A stretch of 38,913 nucleotides of DNA from Actinopolymorpha alba DSM 45243 (lineage in GTDB: Bacteria; Actinomycetota; Actinomycetes; Propionibacteriales; Actinopolymorphaceae): contig NZ_KB892797.1 in NCBI RefSeq assembly GCF_000373925.1, positions 1-38,913 on the forward strand, in the 5' to 3' direction. The translations under genes and the position numbers were made by a program. Below, piece after piece: positions 23,801 through 32,886 of this stretch (within the stretch, counting starts at the first letter, position 1; every line of letters starts with the position of its first letter). The notes beneath the pieces were generated by a model. It had not been told where the DNA came from. It did not search any database and saw only the letters and a list, made by a program, of their open reading frames with translations.

Positions 23801-24397
23801 ATGTCACCGCGCGGCGTATCGATCCCCGAGATCCGGCAGCAGCTCTTCGAGGCCGCTGATGCCGTCCTCCTCCGTGAAGACCCGAGCCGGCTCAGCGGCC
23901 GGGCGATCACCCGCGAGGCCGGCTGCGCGACCGGGCTGCTCTACAACCACTTCACCGACTTCGACGGGTTCCTGACGGAGTACATCCTCGATCGGGCGAA
24001 GGTGACGGCGACGGCACTGCTCGAACTCCCCTCCCGCGCGGGCTCCGGCACGGTCGCCGGCAACCTTCAGGAAGCCATGCTCACGATGCTCGACTCCCGC
24101 TCACGGGTCCTCGTCAGTCTGGTGATGACCCGGCCGTCGCTCGTCGCGCGACTCGGCAAGGCCCTCGGGGAGGAGCCGGCGTTCTACACCGGCGAGCGGG
24201 CCATGACCGCCTACCTCGAAGCGGAGAAGGAACACGGTCGTGTCCGGGCGGACGCCGACACGGAGTCGCTGGCACTCGCGTTGGTCGGCATCGCTCACCA
24301 GCTTCTCCTCGCGCCCAACCCCGGCACAGCCGATCCACCCGAACGCATGCGCCGCGCCGTCACGGCACTGGTCGCGGGGGTCACCGGCTCCACGTGA
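23801..24397 (+). CDS. TetR/AcrR family transcriptional regulator
   Basis: This is a 198-residue repressor-type protein. The N-terminal HTH covers about residues 8-55 (IRQQLFEAADAVLLREDPSR, then AITREAGCATGLLYNHFTDF). The remaining all-helical domain should bind an inducer and mediate dimerisation. It is divergent from the FAD monooxygenase gene, and the 45-bp palindrome between them is its likely operator. GGAGGG lies only a few bases before the ATG at 23801, closer than usual, so expression may be weak or use an alternative start; no better one is visible. The gene converges on the solute-binding protein gene with a shared hairpin in between. Confidence 0.88.
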   Translation: MSPRGVSIPEIRQQLFEAADAVLLREDPSRLSGRAITREAGCATGLLYNHFTDFDGFLTEYILDRAKVTATALLELPSRAGSGTVAGNLQEAMLTMLDSRSRVLVSLVMTRPSLVARLGKALGEEPAFYTGERAMTAYLEAEKEHGRVRADADTESLALALVGIAHQLLLAPNPGTADPPERMRRAVTALVAGVTGST

Positions 24398-24398
24398 G

Positions 24399-24433
24399 GC
24401 GTGCGGCGCGAGGCGTTTTGTCGCGGCGCACGC
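24399..24433. terminator. Bidirectional terminator between TetR and solute-binding protein genes
   Basis: GCGTGCGGCGCGA (24399-24411) pairs with TCGCGGCGCACGC (24421-24433) with one mismatch, around the 9-base loop GGCGTTTTG. It fills nearly all of the 43 bases between the two convergent stop codons. Confidence 0.6.
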
Positions 24434-24440
24434 GGAGGGG

Positions 24441-26411
24441 TCACTCGACGAAGTACTGCTCCGGCTGGGTCATGCCAGGGGTCAGGCAGATAACGGAGTC
24501 TCGCATCGAGGCCGGCACGTTGTGGAAGTTGTTCTTCACAATGCCGTAGCCGTTGCCGGGAAGGCTGATGCCGATCACGTTGAACATCTCGGCGTTGATG
24601 TCCATGATCTGCTTCACCAGCGCGTGTTGCTGGGTTTCGTCCGGCGTCTCCTGCAGCTGGTCGTACAACGCGAGGGTACGGGCGACGAGTTCGGGCGGCT
24701 TCTCTCCACGCGCGCCGCGCGTGTTGTACCAATCCCGCCATCTGGGTCCCGGTGTGATCGTCCCGTCGAGCGGCAGATACCACATCGGGCGTAGCAGGAC
24801 GTCGGCGTCGTAGCCGAGTTCGCCCTCCCACAGTTGGACGTCGAAATCGTTGGCCGCGGAGCGTTCGAGCCACAGGGAACGGTCCTGCGCCTGGGGAGCG
24901 ACCTGGACTCCGACCTTCTTCCAGTACGCCTTCAGCAGGTCCGCGACATCCGCCCACTGCGGTGTCCACGAGGTCACGAAGGTGACCTGCATCGAGATCG
25001 GTCGACCGTCTGGTCCGAGGCGGATTCCCCCGGAGTCGCGGCGGGTGTATCCGGCCGCGTCGAGATGTCTGTTGGCGCGTTCGGGATCGTATTCGAGGTA
25101 CTGCGTGGCCAGCCGTTCGTGGTAGAACACCGACTCCCGCCGTGGGCTGGTCTGCCAGGGCTCACCCTGTCGCTGGAAGACCACCTTGATGATCTCCTCG
25201 CGGTTGATCGCGTGGGAGAGGCCGATACGGAAGTCCTTGTTGGTAAAGACGGCTCGCTTCGCGGGGTCCTTGTGGGTGAGGTTGAAGGCGATGATGGTGG
25301 TGTTCATGGAGGTCGGCACCGTCTCGAAGAACTCATAGTCGCCGCGATCGCGGTTCCGGGCGAGGACTGGCTTGTTCCGCGGTTTACCGATGGTGCGGTT
25401 CTGCATGCTGATCTCGCCGTTCATGGCTTTCGCCAGCATGACTTCGGCCTCGTTGAGGATCATGAAGTTCACCCGGTCGAGGTACGGCAGCTGCCGGCCC
25501 TCCGGATCCACCTTCCAGTAGTACGGATTGCGCTCGACGACGGCAGTGGGGCCGTCGCCCAGTGCCGTGACCGTCCGCCAGGGATAGACGGTCGGGCACT
25601 CGGGATTCATGTAGCTCTCCCCCGGGCCGAGTCCAAAGCCCGCCTTCGATCCGAAGAGTTTCATCCAGTCCCTGGCGCGGCGCTTCTTGACCAGGGCATC
25701 GACGTTCGGGTTGTACTTCTTGTGGAACTGCTGGAGGTAGTGCTTGGGGAACCGCACGTACGACCCGCCGCGGGAGGCATGCTCCTTGACGAAGAGCCCT
25801 TCAGGCCTTTCGTAGACGAACCTCACCGCATAGTCGTCGACCTTCTCCGCCACGACCGGGTTGACGGGTTCGTACGGCGACAGGTCGCGATTGTTGAGAA
25901 CGTCGTTCTGATAAAAGACGATGTCGTCGGCGGTGAACGGTTCGCCGTCTGACCATTTCATGACGCGGCGCAAATGGAAGGTGTACTGCCGGCCGTCCTT
26001 GCTGCTCTCCCACGACTCGGCAACGTTCGGAATGACCTTGGTGTAGTCGGGATTCCAGCGCAGCAAGCCTTCGTAGCCGATCGTCCGATCCATCCAGACC
26101 GCGTCGGCAACGCCGAGCAAGGCCGTGTGCCAGGTGCCGCCATAGACGCCGAGGCGGTCGGCGGGTGAGATCACGAGCGGCTTGTCGGGCAGTCGTTCCT
26201 TCAACGGAGGAAGGTCACCCGCCTTCACCCTCGCGGCCAATGCAGGGGCTTCCTTGACCATCAGTTTCTGGCCGTCCTCGGATCCACCACGTTTGCGTGC
26301 CGTCGGCTCCGTGGACAGATCACAACCGACCAACGACACCGTGGTGAGGAACGCGGCGCCACCCAGGCCGAGCAGGTCGCGTCGTGGCAGCTTCATACCG
26401 TTCGTACGCAT
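24441..26411 (-). CDS. Family-5 extracellular solute-binding lipoprotein (peptide/oligosaccharide type), orphan
   Basis: This 656-residue lipoprotein has a twin-arginine signal (PRRDLLGLGGAAFLTTVSL) and a lipobox LVGC, so it is anchored outside the membrane. The SBP_bac_5 domain is clear: AESWESSKDGRQYTFHLR, MKWSDGEPFTADDIVF, FNLTHKDPAKRAVFTNKDFR and YDPERANRHLDAAGY. Proteins of this class bind peptides, but a subgroup binds oligosaccharides. No permease or ATPase genes accompany it, which is unusual. The start at 26411 is chosen for GAGG six bases upstream; ATGs at 26438, 26423 and 26396 are alternatives. It is downstream of a cupin and a Gfo/Idh oxidoreductase on the same strand, separated from the cupin by a hairpin. 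Confidence 0.88.
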   Translation of the reverse strand: MRTNGMKLPRRDLLGLGGAAFLTTVSLVGCDLSTEPTARKRGGSEDGQKLMVKEAPALAARVKAGDLPPLKERLPDKPLVISPADRLGVYGGTWHTALLGVADAVWMDRTIGYEGLLRWNPDYTKVIPNVAESWESSKDGRQYTFHLRRVMKWSDGEPFTADDIVFYQNDVLNNRDLSPYEPVNPVVAEKVDDYAVRFVYERPEGLFVKEHASRGGSYVRFPKHYLQQFHKKYNPNVDALVKKRRARDWMKLFGSKAGFGLGPGESYMNPECPTVYPWRTVTALGDGPTAVVERNPYYWKVDPEGRQLPYLDRVNFMILNEAEVMLAKAMNGEISMQNRTIGKPRNKPVLARNRDRGDYEFFETVPTSMNTTIIAFNLTHKDPAKRAVFTNKDFRIGLSHAINREEIIKVVFQRQGEPWQTSPRRESVFYHERLATQYLEYDPERANRHLDAAGYTRRDSGGIRLGPDGRPISMQVTFVTSWTPQWADVADLLKAYWKKVGVQVAPQAQDRSLWLERSAANDFDVQLWEGELGYDADVLLRPMWYLPLDGTITPGPRWRDWYNTRGARGEKPPELVARTLALYDQLQETPDETQQHALVKQIMDINAEMFNVIGISLPGNGYGIVKNNFHNVPASMRDSVICLTPGMTQPEQYFVE

Positions 26412-26454
26412 GGATGACCTCATCTCGCTGGCAACCAACGAACGACAGCGTCAC

Positions 26455-26486
26455 CTCGCGGTACCGACACAAACGGATACCGCGAG
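26455..26486 (-). terminator. Hairpin between cupin and solute-binding protein genes
   Basis: CTCGCGGTA (26455-26463) and TACCGCGAG (26478-26486) form a perfect 9-bp stem with a 14-base loop. It lies between the cupin stop and the binding-protein start. It could be an attenuator, a processing site or a terminator that separates two transcription units. Confidence 0.45.
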
Positions 26487-26500
26487 CGTGAAGCCAGAAT

Positions 26501-26869
26501 TTATTCCTCGCCGACCGCCTGCCGATCGGCGGAGGAGAAGGAGATCACGAAGATCGCGTCGTGATCGGAAATGTTGCGCGCATTGTGAACGACGCCGCTC
26601 GGAATGCTGATCGTGTCGCCCGCCGTCATCGTCACAACGACATCGTCCAGGCTGTGCTCGATGGTGCCCTGCAGGACGTGCAGGACCTCGTCGCAGTTGG
26701 GATGGTAGTGGCGGGGATTTTCCATTCCCGGCTTGATATGGCACCTGCCGACGGTCATCGTCCCGGAGTTGCCGAGCCGGCCCGACACCATCCAGACGAG
26801 CTTGCCCCAAGCGGTCTCCTCGACCTCGTAGTCGTCGGGGCGGCTGAGTGCGGCTGCCAGGTCCGCCAT
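26501..26869 (-). CDS. Small cupin-domain protein
   Basis: This 122-residue single-domain cupin has metal ligands at H54 and H56 (NPRHYHPNCDE), E61, and H95 in the second motif (IPSGVVHNARN), all present. No signal peptide is seen. Small cupins of this form include sugar isomerases and KdgF-like proteins that open unsaturated uronates, as well as unassigned proteins; sequence alone does not separate them. The ATG overlaps the stop of the oxidoreductase as TGATG, so both are made together, pointing to sequential steps on one small sugar-like substrate. An open frame continues upstream of the ATG antisense to coding positions of the oxidoreductase frame and is not real. Confidence 0.8.
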   Translation of the reverse strand: MADLAAALSRPDDYEVEETAWGKLVWMVSGRLGNSGTMTVGRCHIKPGMENPRHYHPNCDEVLHVLQGTIEHSLDDVVVTMTAGDTISIPSGVVHNARNISDHDAIFVISFSSADRQAVGEE

Positions 26870-27987
26870 CAGTGGTCTCCATCCATGCGTCGAGAGTGTG
26901 GCCGGTCGAGCGGCAACTCCACCACAGTGCCGGGCGGAATGGACTGGTACGCCTCGAAGAGTTCCATGATCGCCCCTGCGTCCTCCAGCGTTCCCTTGGC
27001 CGGAGGCGTCTTCGTCAGGATGCTCTCGCAGAAGTGCAGGATCTCGGGGACGTACCCGAGATAGAAGAGGTTCTTGTTGTAGAGCTGGCCAAGGGAGAAC
27101 TCCGGCTCCCAGGTGAGTGCGGCGTACTCGTCGTCGACCACGTAGGAGGGCGCCCGTCCGTATGGCAGGCGGCCACCTCGGCGGTAGTACGTGAGCCGGA
27201 CGCTGTTGTCGACCACGACGTTGGCGCCCTCGCCGATCACCTCGACGCGTTCGAGTGGACTGGTCGCGGCACCGCCGGCGGCGAGATGCAACGTGCCGAC
27301 CGCGCCGGACGCGAACCGCAGCGACGCCGTACTCCCCCCGCCGACCGGCTCCCACTCGTGGCTGAAGCGGCTCACCGGACCCATCAGATAGCTCAGGATC
27401 GCCGCTGGGTGGTAGATGTGGTCCAGGAATCCCCGCATCTCGCGCAGGTCGTGACGCCGCTCCGGCGGCGGCAGGCTCTGCGGATACCGCACGGCGATGG
27501 AGGACACGGCGCCGAACTCCGGCGAGGAGATGATCGCCTTCGTCTTTTCCATCGCCGGCGTGAAGACCTTCTTCAGGCCGGTCATCACGAACCTGTCCGC
27601 GGTCGCCGACGCCGCCCGCAGGCGATGGACCTCCTCGAGCGAGGCCGCGGTGGGCTTTTCCATCCAGACGTGCGCGCCGGCGGCGAGGCAGTCCAGTGCC
27701 AGCCTGGTCGCCTGCACCCGCCCGTCGTCGTCATAGCCGGTCACGATGAAGACGGCGGCCGGACGCTCGCGTTCAAGCATCTCGTGGTGGTCGGCGTACG
27801 CCCGCGCGGCACCGAACTTCCGGGTGTACTCGCGGGCGCGGGCCACGTCGAGGTCACACACGGCGAGCAGTTCGACGGGCGCGTACTGGAACGACGGGTA
27901 GACGTTGCGGTAGGAGTGCCCACCCGCGCCGATGAACGCACAGGGGATCCGCTCCGCGTACTCGAACTGGTACGTGATGTCGCCCAC
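26869..27987 (-). CDS. Gfo/Idh/MocA family NAD(P)-dependent oxidoreductase
   Basis: This 372-residue cytoplasmic dehydrogenase probably oxidises or epimerises a sugar, inositol or uronic acid derivative. The N-terminal Rossmann fold has CAFIGAGGHSYRNVYPSF (glycine loop at about 20-23), LLAVCDLDVARA as the cofactor acidic region, and the family EKP motif in VWMEKPTAASLEE. The C-terminal alpha/beta domain contains GFLDHIYHPAAILSYLMGP with likely catalytic histidines. I prefer the GTG at 27987 because GAGGGG lies 8 bases upstream; GTGs at 28020 and 28011 are alternatives. It leads an operon with the cupin and solute-binding lipoprotein and is divergent from a MocR-type regulator, which probably controls it. 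Confidence 0.9.
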   Translation of the reverse strand: MGDITYQFEYAERIPCAFIGAGGHSYRNVYPSFQYAPVELLAVCDLDVARAREYTRKFGAARAYADHHEMLERERPAAVFIVTGYDDDGRVQATRLALDCLAAGAHVWMEKPTAASLEEVHRLRAASATADRFVMTGLKKVFTPAMEKTKAIISSPEFGAVSSIAVRYPQSLPPPERRHDLREMRGFLDHIYHPAAILSYLMGPVSRFSHEWEPVGGGSTASLRFASGAVGTLHLAAGGAATSPLERVEVIGEGANVVVDNSVRLTYYRRGGRLPYGRAPSYVVDDEYAALTWEPEFSLGQLYNKNLFYLGYVPEILHFCESILTKTPPAKGTLEDAGAIMELFEAYQSIPPGTVVELPLDRPHSRRMDGDH

Positions 27988-28094
27988 GAAACCCGCCCCT
28001 CGATCGGCCACCCCATCCACTGGATTCAGGATTGGCGATCTCGGGCCGTGCGAGCTATAGCCAAATCGACAGAATTGGACTTTGCTTCTGGACC

Positions 28095-29561
28095 ATGAGG
28101 TTCTCCGCCGAACAGGTGGCCGGCATGCTGCTGGAGCCCGGAGCCCGCAGCGGCGCGTTGCACCGCCAGTTGAGCGAAGGTCTGGGTGACCTCATCGACC
28201 TCGGCGAGATCCCACCCGAGGCGACCCTGCCGTCCGAGCGCGCCCTGGCCAAGGCGCTCGCGGTCAGCCGCACCACCGTGGTTGCCGCGTACCAAACGCT
28301 CCGTCATGAGGGGCGGCTGGAACGCCGCCAGGGCAGCGGCACCCGGGTGACCGCCTCCGGTCGTCCCGGTGATCGCGAGACCGTCTCGGCCAGGGCTCTG
28401 GTCGGTGAGCATGCCGGGCGTTCGTTCGTTCACGGTGCGCCGCCGACGATCGACTTCTCGACCGCCGCGCTGCCCTGCCTGGACCTCGTGCCGGACGTCG
28501 CGGCGTCGCTGACGCGGACGGAGTACGCCGCACTGACGCAGACGCACCATGGGTACCAACCCCGCGGCCTGCCCGCGCTGCGCGAACGGCTCGCCGCGAT
28601 GTACACCAATGACGGCGTTCCCACGACGCCGGACCAGATCCTGGTCACCAGCGGCGCCCAGCAGGCACTGGAACTCATCACGCACGGCTGCCTCCAACCC
28701 GGCGACAACGTGGTCACCGAGGCGCCCACCTACCGCGGTGCTCTGGAGGCGTTCAGCCTGGCGAACTGCCGGATCCGGTCGGTCCCCTGCGACGACCACG
28801 GCATGGAGGTCGAACGCCTGGAGGACCTGGCCGCGATCCGGCCGCCGCGCCTGATCTACGTCCAGTCCAGCGTGCACAATCCGACGGGCAGCGTCCTCGC
28901 CGATGACCGCCGGCGCCGGCTCGCCCGCCTCGCCGAACGCCACGGCACCGTGGTGGTCGACGACACCGCACTCGTCGGCACGCTGATCGAGGGTACGCCG
29001 ACGGTGTCGATCGCCGGACTCACCACGAGCGAACGCGTCCTGACCATCGGGTCGATGAGCAAGCTCTTCTGGAGTGGGCTGCGGCTCGGCTGGATCCGCG
29101 GGCCGGCCCAGGCCATCGCCCGGCTCGCGCAGATGAAGGGCATGACCGACCTCGGGACGTCGCTGGTGAGCCAACAGATCGGTGTCCACCTGCTCGACCG
29201 GCTTCCCGACGCGCAGGCAACCCGCCGCCGCCAACTCGCCGAGGGACTCGCCACCCTCACCGGCCTACTCACCGACCATCTGCCCGCATGGACCTGGCAG
29301 CGCCCTCGCGGCGGCGCGTCCCTGTGGGTCCGCATCCCCACCGACTCCGTGACCAGCTTCGCCCACGTCGCGCTCCGTTTCGGGGTGGCGATCCTGCCGG
29401 GCACCGCGTTCTCCCCTGCCGGCGTACCTGACGACCACACCCGCCTGCCGTACGCGTTGCCGCGTGGTGCGCTCGTGGCCGGCGTCCAGCGACTCACCCG
29501 AGCGTGGAACGCCTACACCGACGGCCACCGCGACCTGCCCGCCGTCGGCGTACGCACCTGA
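28095..29561 (+). CDS. MocR-type regulator: GntR winged helix fused to PLP-dependent aminotransferase fold
   Basis: This is a 488-residue fusion. Residues about 20-95 are a GntR HTH (LSEGLGDLIDLGEIPPEATL, then ALAKALAVSRTTVVAAYQTL and RRQGSGTRV). Residues about 130-480 are an aspartate-aminotransferase-like domain with QILVTSGAQQALELI, VEAPTYRGALEAF-type binding and the PLP lysine K323 in GSMSKLFWSGLRLGW. MocR proteins are mainly transcription factors that sense PLP or an amino compound. It is divergent from the Gfo/Idh-cupin-binding protein operon. No ribosome binding site precedes the ATG at 28095, so the message could be leaderless. TTGGC (28032-28036) and GCCAA (28060-28064) form a weak inverted pair in the intergenic region. 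Confidence 0.9.
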   Translation: MRFSAEQVAGMLLEPGARSGALHRQLSEGLGDLIDLGEIPPEATLPSERALAKALAVSRTTVVAAYQTLRHEGRLERRQGSGTRVTASGRPGDRETVSARALVGEHAGRSFVHGAPPTIDFSTAALPCLDLVPDVAASLTRTEYAALTQTHHGYQPRGLPALRERLAAMYTNDGVPTTPDQILVTSGAQQALELITHGCLQPGDNVVTEAPTYRGALEAFSLANCRIRSVPCDDHGMEVERLEDLAAIRPPRLIYVQSSVHNPTGSVLADDRRRRLARLAERHGTVVVDDTALVGTLIEGTPTVSIAGLTTSERVLTIGSMSKLFWSGLRLGWIRGPAQAIARLAQMKGMTDLGTSLVSQQIGVHLLDRLPDAQATRRRQLAEGLATLTGLLTDHLPAWTWQRPRGGASLWVRIPTDSVTSFAHVALRFGVAILPGTAFSPAGVPDDHTRLPYALPRGALVAGVQRLTRAWNAYTDGHRDLPAVGVRT

Positions 29562-29600
29562 TGCTCTGCCTGTGGTGCGAGGCGGGGCATTTCCCAACCA

Positions 29601-29757
29601 GGCAAGGCCAATCCGAGATGGCCTGCCCATTGCGGCTGCCACGAAGTTCACGACCGTCAAGGCGGCGAGACACCCGGCCGCCGCGGAGACGTCGGCGCAG
29701 AAGCAGTGGAGCATTTCCGGTAGTCTCCGCACGGAAAAGCTCCACTGCCTCTGCGCC
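29601..29757. repeat. Two hairpins between convergent MocR and kinase genes, one with 26-bp arms
   Basis: A small imperfect hairpin (GGCAAGGCCA at 29601-29610 with TGGCCTGCC at 29619-29627) is followed by a large one. The arms at 29694-29719 and 29732-29757 are each 26 bases with only two mismatches, around a 12-base loop. Both could terminate the converging genes, but the second is far longer than a normal terminator and may be a degenerate mobile palindrome. The remainder of 29562-29793 has no gene. Confidence 0.65.
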
Positions 29758-29793
29758 AATCCCGCGCAACTCCGTGTGAGACAACCTGGTTGA

Positions 29794-30804
29794 TCACGAT
29801 GTGAGACGGCCACGACCGAGCTCGGGCCAGTTCTGGGTAACGGGGAGGTATTGCGTGAGGGCCTCCCAGCGCACCCGCACCTCGGCGGTCTCGCCGTGCG
29901 GGCCGCCGAACAACCACGCGTACCTCGCCATCTCGATCAGATGCCACTCGGCGCGGAAGAGTTCGAGAACGAACGGCCTCGCCTCGATCGGCCCGGCGGT
30001 CCGCTGGTAGGCCGCGACCACGTCGGTGTTGTCGAGCGCGCGGGGGCGTCGATGGCTGGCGTACAAGAGAAGTCGCAGGTCCCGCTCGCGCGGCGCCACC
30101 ATCATCGCGTCGCAGTCGATCAGGTGCATCCGGCCTGACGTGTCGAGCATCGTGTTGCCTTCATGGGGCTCGCCATGGGTGAGCACATAGGGATCGTCGG
30201 ACTCACCGAGCCGTGCGACGAGCCGGTCAGAGTGCGCCAACAGCCGCTCGATGCCAGACACCGAGGTGGTGAGCAAGGCCCGCGCACGTTCGCCGTACGG
30301 TCCGTCGGTCCACGGACGGTCGAGGTCCGCGGCGAGCACCTGTTTCAGCTCGGGTTGGAACCACCCCGGCTCCCATCGCAGCGCGCAATCCGGAAGCGGG
30401 AATAAGGAATGCAGCCGCCCGAGAATCTCGCCGACCAGCACGCGTTCGCTGGAACCGAAATCCGGGTTCCGCCCTTCGACATGGGGAAAGAGCGCGAGTT
30501 GCCAGGCTGGTGAAACCGGTCGCAGCGCTGCCCCGGTGTGATCCGGGATGGGCGCCAGCACGAAATCGAGCCCGGCCTGATGTGCGGCGGTCGCGGTCTG
30601 GAGAGTCGCCTGGGAGAAATCCGAATCAGGACCTCGCCGCATCGCCTTGACGAACCACGTGGTCCCGTCGGACGCCACCGCGGTCCAGTTGTGGCTGCCA
30701 TGTCCGGCGGGCAGATAGGAGACCTGAACGCCGTCCAGACCCCAGTATGTATGCAGGTAAGAGGAAACCTGATCAGGCGCCAGATCCTCAGGAGGAGTGA
30801 GCAT
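29794..30804 (-). CDS. Aminoglycoside phosphotransferase (APH)-like kinase
   Basis: This 336-residue cytoplasmic kinase transfers phosphate from ATP to a small hydroxylated substrate. The ATP-binding region has GSHNWTAVASDGTTWFVKAM. The catalytic loop is THGEPHEGNTML, with H210 and N217 where APH enzymes have HGDxxxxN; here E212 replaces the usual aspartate. The metal aspartates are in LIDCDAMM. APH-like folds cover antibiotic kinases, homoserine or choline kinases and many unassigned enzymes, so the substrate is open. I take the ATG at 30804; GGAGA abuts it directly, so the true start may be farther upstream, up to GTG 30894. It is divergent from the ABC pair. Confidence 0.82.
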   Translation of the reverse strand: MLTPPEDLAPDQVSSYLHTYWGLDGVQVSYLPAGHGSHNWTAVASDGTTWFVKAMRRGPDSDFSQATLQTATAAHQAGLDFVLAPIPDHTGAALRPVSPAWQLALFPHVEGRNPDFGSSERVLVGEILGRLHSLFPLPDCALRWEPGWFQPELKQVLAADLDRPWTDGPYGERARALLTTSVSGIERLLAHSDRLVARLGESDDPYVLTHGEPHEGNTMLDTSGRMHLIDCDAMMVAPRERDLRLLLYASHRRPRALDNTDVVAAYQRTAGPIEARPFVLELFRAEWHLIEMARYAWLFGGPHGETAEVRVRWEALTQYLPVTQNWPELGRGRLTS

Positions 30805-30996
30805 TCTCCGCACGCTAGCGCCGCGCGCATCGCCCTCGCACGACGTGGCGAGGAAGAAATTCCTCAAGCTGCCACGGCGGAACTCACTGGCCACCGCCCG
30901 GCGACCGGTAACGGCCAGATGCTTTCTGTTGTCTACAAACCGTTTTCAGCGAGCTCCTAGGGTTCGGTAGCCGGGCCATTACCAACGGGGAGGACG

Positions 30997-32886
30997 ATGA
31001 CTCGACCACTTCACATCAGGTCTCTGCTTGTCCTGTTGTGGCGAGCGGATCCGCGGTTGGTGGTGCTGACCGGAGCTCTGGCGCTGACTCTCGGACTCCT
31101 GCCCAACGCGATCGTGCTGGCCACGGGCGCCTTCGTGGAAGCCGTCCCCGCTTCGGTCGCCGGCGGCCTCGACAGCCCGGCCGGTCGGCAGGCCGTCCTC
31201 GCACTGATCCTGGTCGCGGCGGGCTTCGCCGCGAGCGGTTGCCTCATGGCTCTCGCCCGCCTGGCCACCGAACTTCTCAACACCCGTTACGTCCTCGCCG
31301 TCGCCGACACGGTGGGCCGGGCCAGCCTCGCACCCCGCGGAATAGCGGATCTGGAGGACGCGGACGTCGCCGGTGACATTGGTGGCCTCAGCGATTTCGA
31401 ACGTTCCGGCCTGCACATGCAGACCGCGTTGTCCCTCCGCATGGTCGTCTCCCGAAGGACCAGCGGACTCGGCGCGGCCGCCATCCTGGTCACGCTCGCC
31501 TGGTGGGCGCCGCTCGTGCTCGCCGCCGGCTGGTACGTCGCGAACGCCGGCTCCAGCCGGTGGATGGAACGCGGCTTCACGGTCGCGCGGGCAGAAGGCG
31601 GCGGGCGGCTGCGCCGGGCCGACTACGTACGCGGACTGGCCGTCGCAGCGCCCGCGGCGAAGGAGATCCGCGTCTTCGGGCTCGCGGGCTGGGTCGTGGA
31701 GCAGTACACCCGGACCTGGCTCGACGCGATGGCGGCGGTCTGGGGAGCACGCCGCTCGAACCTCCGCCAGCTCGCTTTCGGTGTCGCGGGCGTGATGATC
31801 TCCCACGGCGCGGTCTTCGGCCTGCTGGCCTGGCAGACCAGCCAGGGACGGGTCTCCATCGGCGCGCTCGCCGTCTACGGCATGGCGATCCTTGGGACGG
31901 CCGAGCTCGGGTTCCTGGGCGATCCGCAGTGGCGGGTGGGCCGGGCCGCCGCCCTCGCCCAGCAGGTGCTCGACCTGGAGGCCCGGCTCGCCCCGGCCGG
32001 CGGCGAGCGAACGGGTCGCCCCACTGGTTCCTCCGGCGCCGGGCCGCACCCCGCAGAGCCGCCTCCCTCGACCGATTCGCCCCGTCCTGCCGAGGTCAGC
32101 CTCGAGGGCGTCTCATTCACGTACCGCGGCCGGGACACGCCCACCCTGCACGGACTCGACCTGCGGATCCCGCCCGGCCAGGCGCTCGCGGTGGTCGGCG
32201 AGAACGGCGCGGGCAAGACCACCCTCATCAAACTCATCTGCGGGTTGTACGAACCCCCCGCCGGTCGGGTACGCCTCGACGGTCGCGACCTTCGCGCCGC
32301 AGACCTTTCCGAGATTCGCCGCCGGGTCGGAGTGATCTTCCAGGATTTCGTGAGGTACGAACTCCCGCTACGGGAAAACGTCGGCTTCGGCCGGCTACCG
32401 CTGCTCGGAGACGACGCCGAGTTGGAAGGGGCGCTGCGCGACGCCGGCGGCGGCGAGCTTCTCCAGGGCCTCCCCGCTGGTTGGGACACCATGCTCGCCC
32501 GCGGCTACGACGGCGGAGTCGACCTGTCCGGTGGCCAGTGGCGGAAGGTCGCGCTCGCCCGGGCGCTGGCCGCGGTCCATGGCGGCGCCGGCCTGCTGAT
32601 CCTCGACGAACCGACCGCCAACCTCGACGTCCGCGCCGAGGTCGAACTCTTCGACCGTTTCCTGGCCCTCACCCGCGGCATCACGACCATCCTCGTCACC
32701 CACCGACTGTCCAGCGTCCGGCATGCCGACCGGATCGTCGTTCTCGCTGGTGGTCGGGTGGTGGAGGACGGCAGCCACGAGGAGCTGATGACCCTCGGTG
32801 GCCGGTACGCGCGGATGTTCTCCTTGCAGGCCGAACGATTCGCGCCCTCAGCCGATCCCTCGGCGGACGGAGCCACCCATGCGTGA
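30997..32886 (+). CDS. ABC half-transporter (fused membrane and ATPase domains), subunit 1
   Basis: This 629-residue exporter half has a membrane domain (about 1-320, helices such as VVLTGALALTLGLLPNAIVLA and LGAAAILVTLAWWAPLVLAA), a Pro-rich linker and an ATPase domain from about 365. Walker A is GENGAGKTT (401-409), the signature is LSGGQ (510-514), Walker B is LLILDEPT with D537 and E538, and the switch His lies in LVTHRLSS. All catalytic residues are intact. GGGGAGG at 30987-30993 supports the ATG at 30997. The gene overlaps the second half-transporter by 8 bases, so a heterodimer is expected. The transported compound is unknown; drug, lipid or peptide export are all possible and no precursor peptide gene is visible beside it. 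Confidence 0.92.
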   Translation: MTRPLHIRSLLVLLWRADPRLVVLTGALALTLGLLPNAIVLATGAFVEAVPASVAGGLDSPAGRQAVLALILVAAGFAASGCLMALARLATELLNTRYVLAVADTVGRASLAPRGIADLEDADVAGDIGGLSDFERSGLHMQTALSLRMVVSRRTSGLGAAAILVTLAWWAPLVLAAGWYVANAGSSRWMERGFTVARAEGGGRLRRADYVRGLAVAAPAAKEIRVFGLAGWVVEQYTRTWLDAMAAVWGARRSNLRQLAFGVAGVMISHGAVFGLLAWQTSQGRVSIGALAVYGMAILGTAELGFLGDPQWRVGRAAALAQQVLDLEARLAPAGGERTGRPTGSSGAGPHPAEPPPSTDSPRPAEVSLEGVSFTYRGRDTPTLHGLDLRIPPGQALAVVGENGAGKTTLIKLICGLYEPPAGRVRLDGRDLRAADLSEIRRRVGVIFQDFVRYELPLRENVGFGRLPLLGDDAELEGALRDAGGGELLQGLPAGWDTMLARGYDGGVDLSGGQWRKVALARALAAVHGGAGLLILDEPTANLDVRAEVELFDRFLALTRGITTILVTHRLSSVRHADRIVVLAGGRVVEDGSHEELMTLGGRYARMFSLQAERFAPSADPSADGATHA

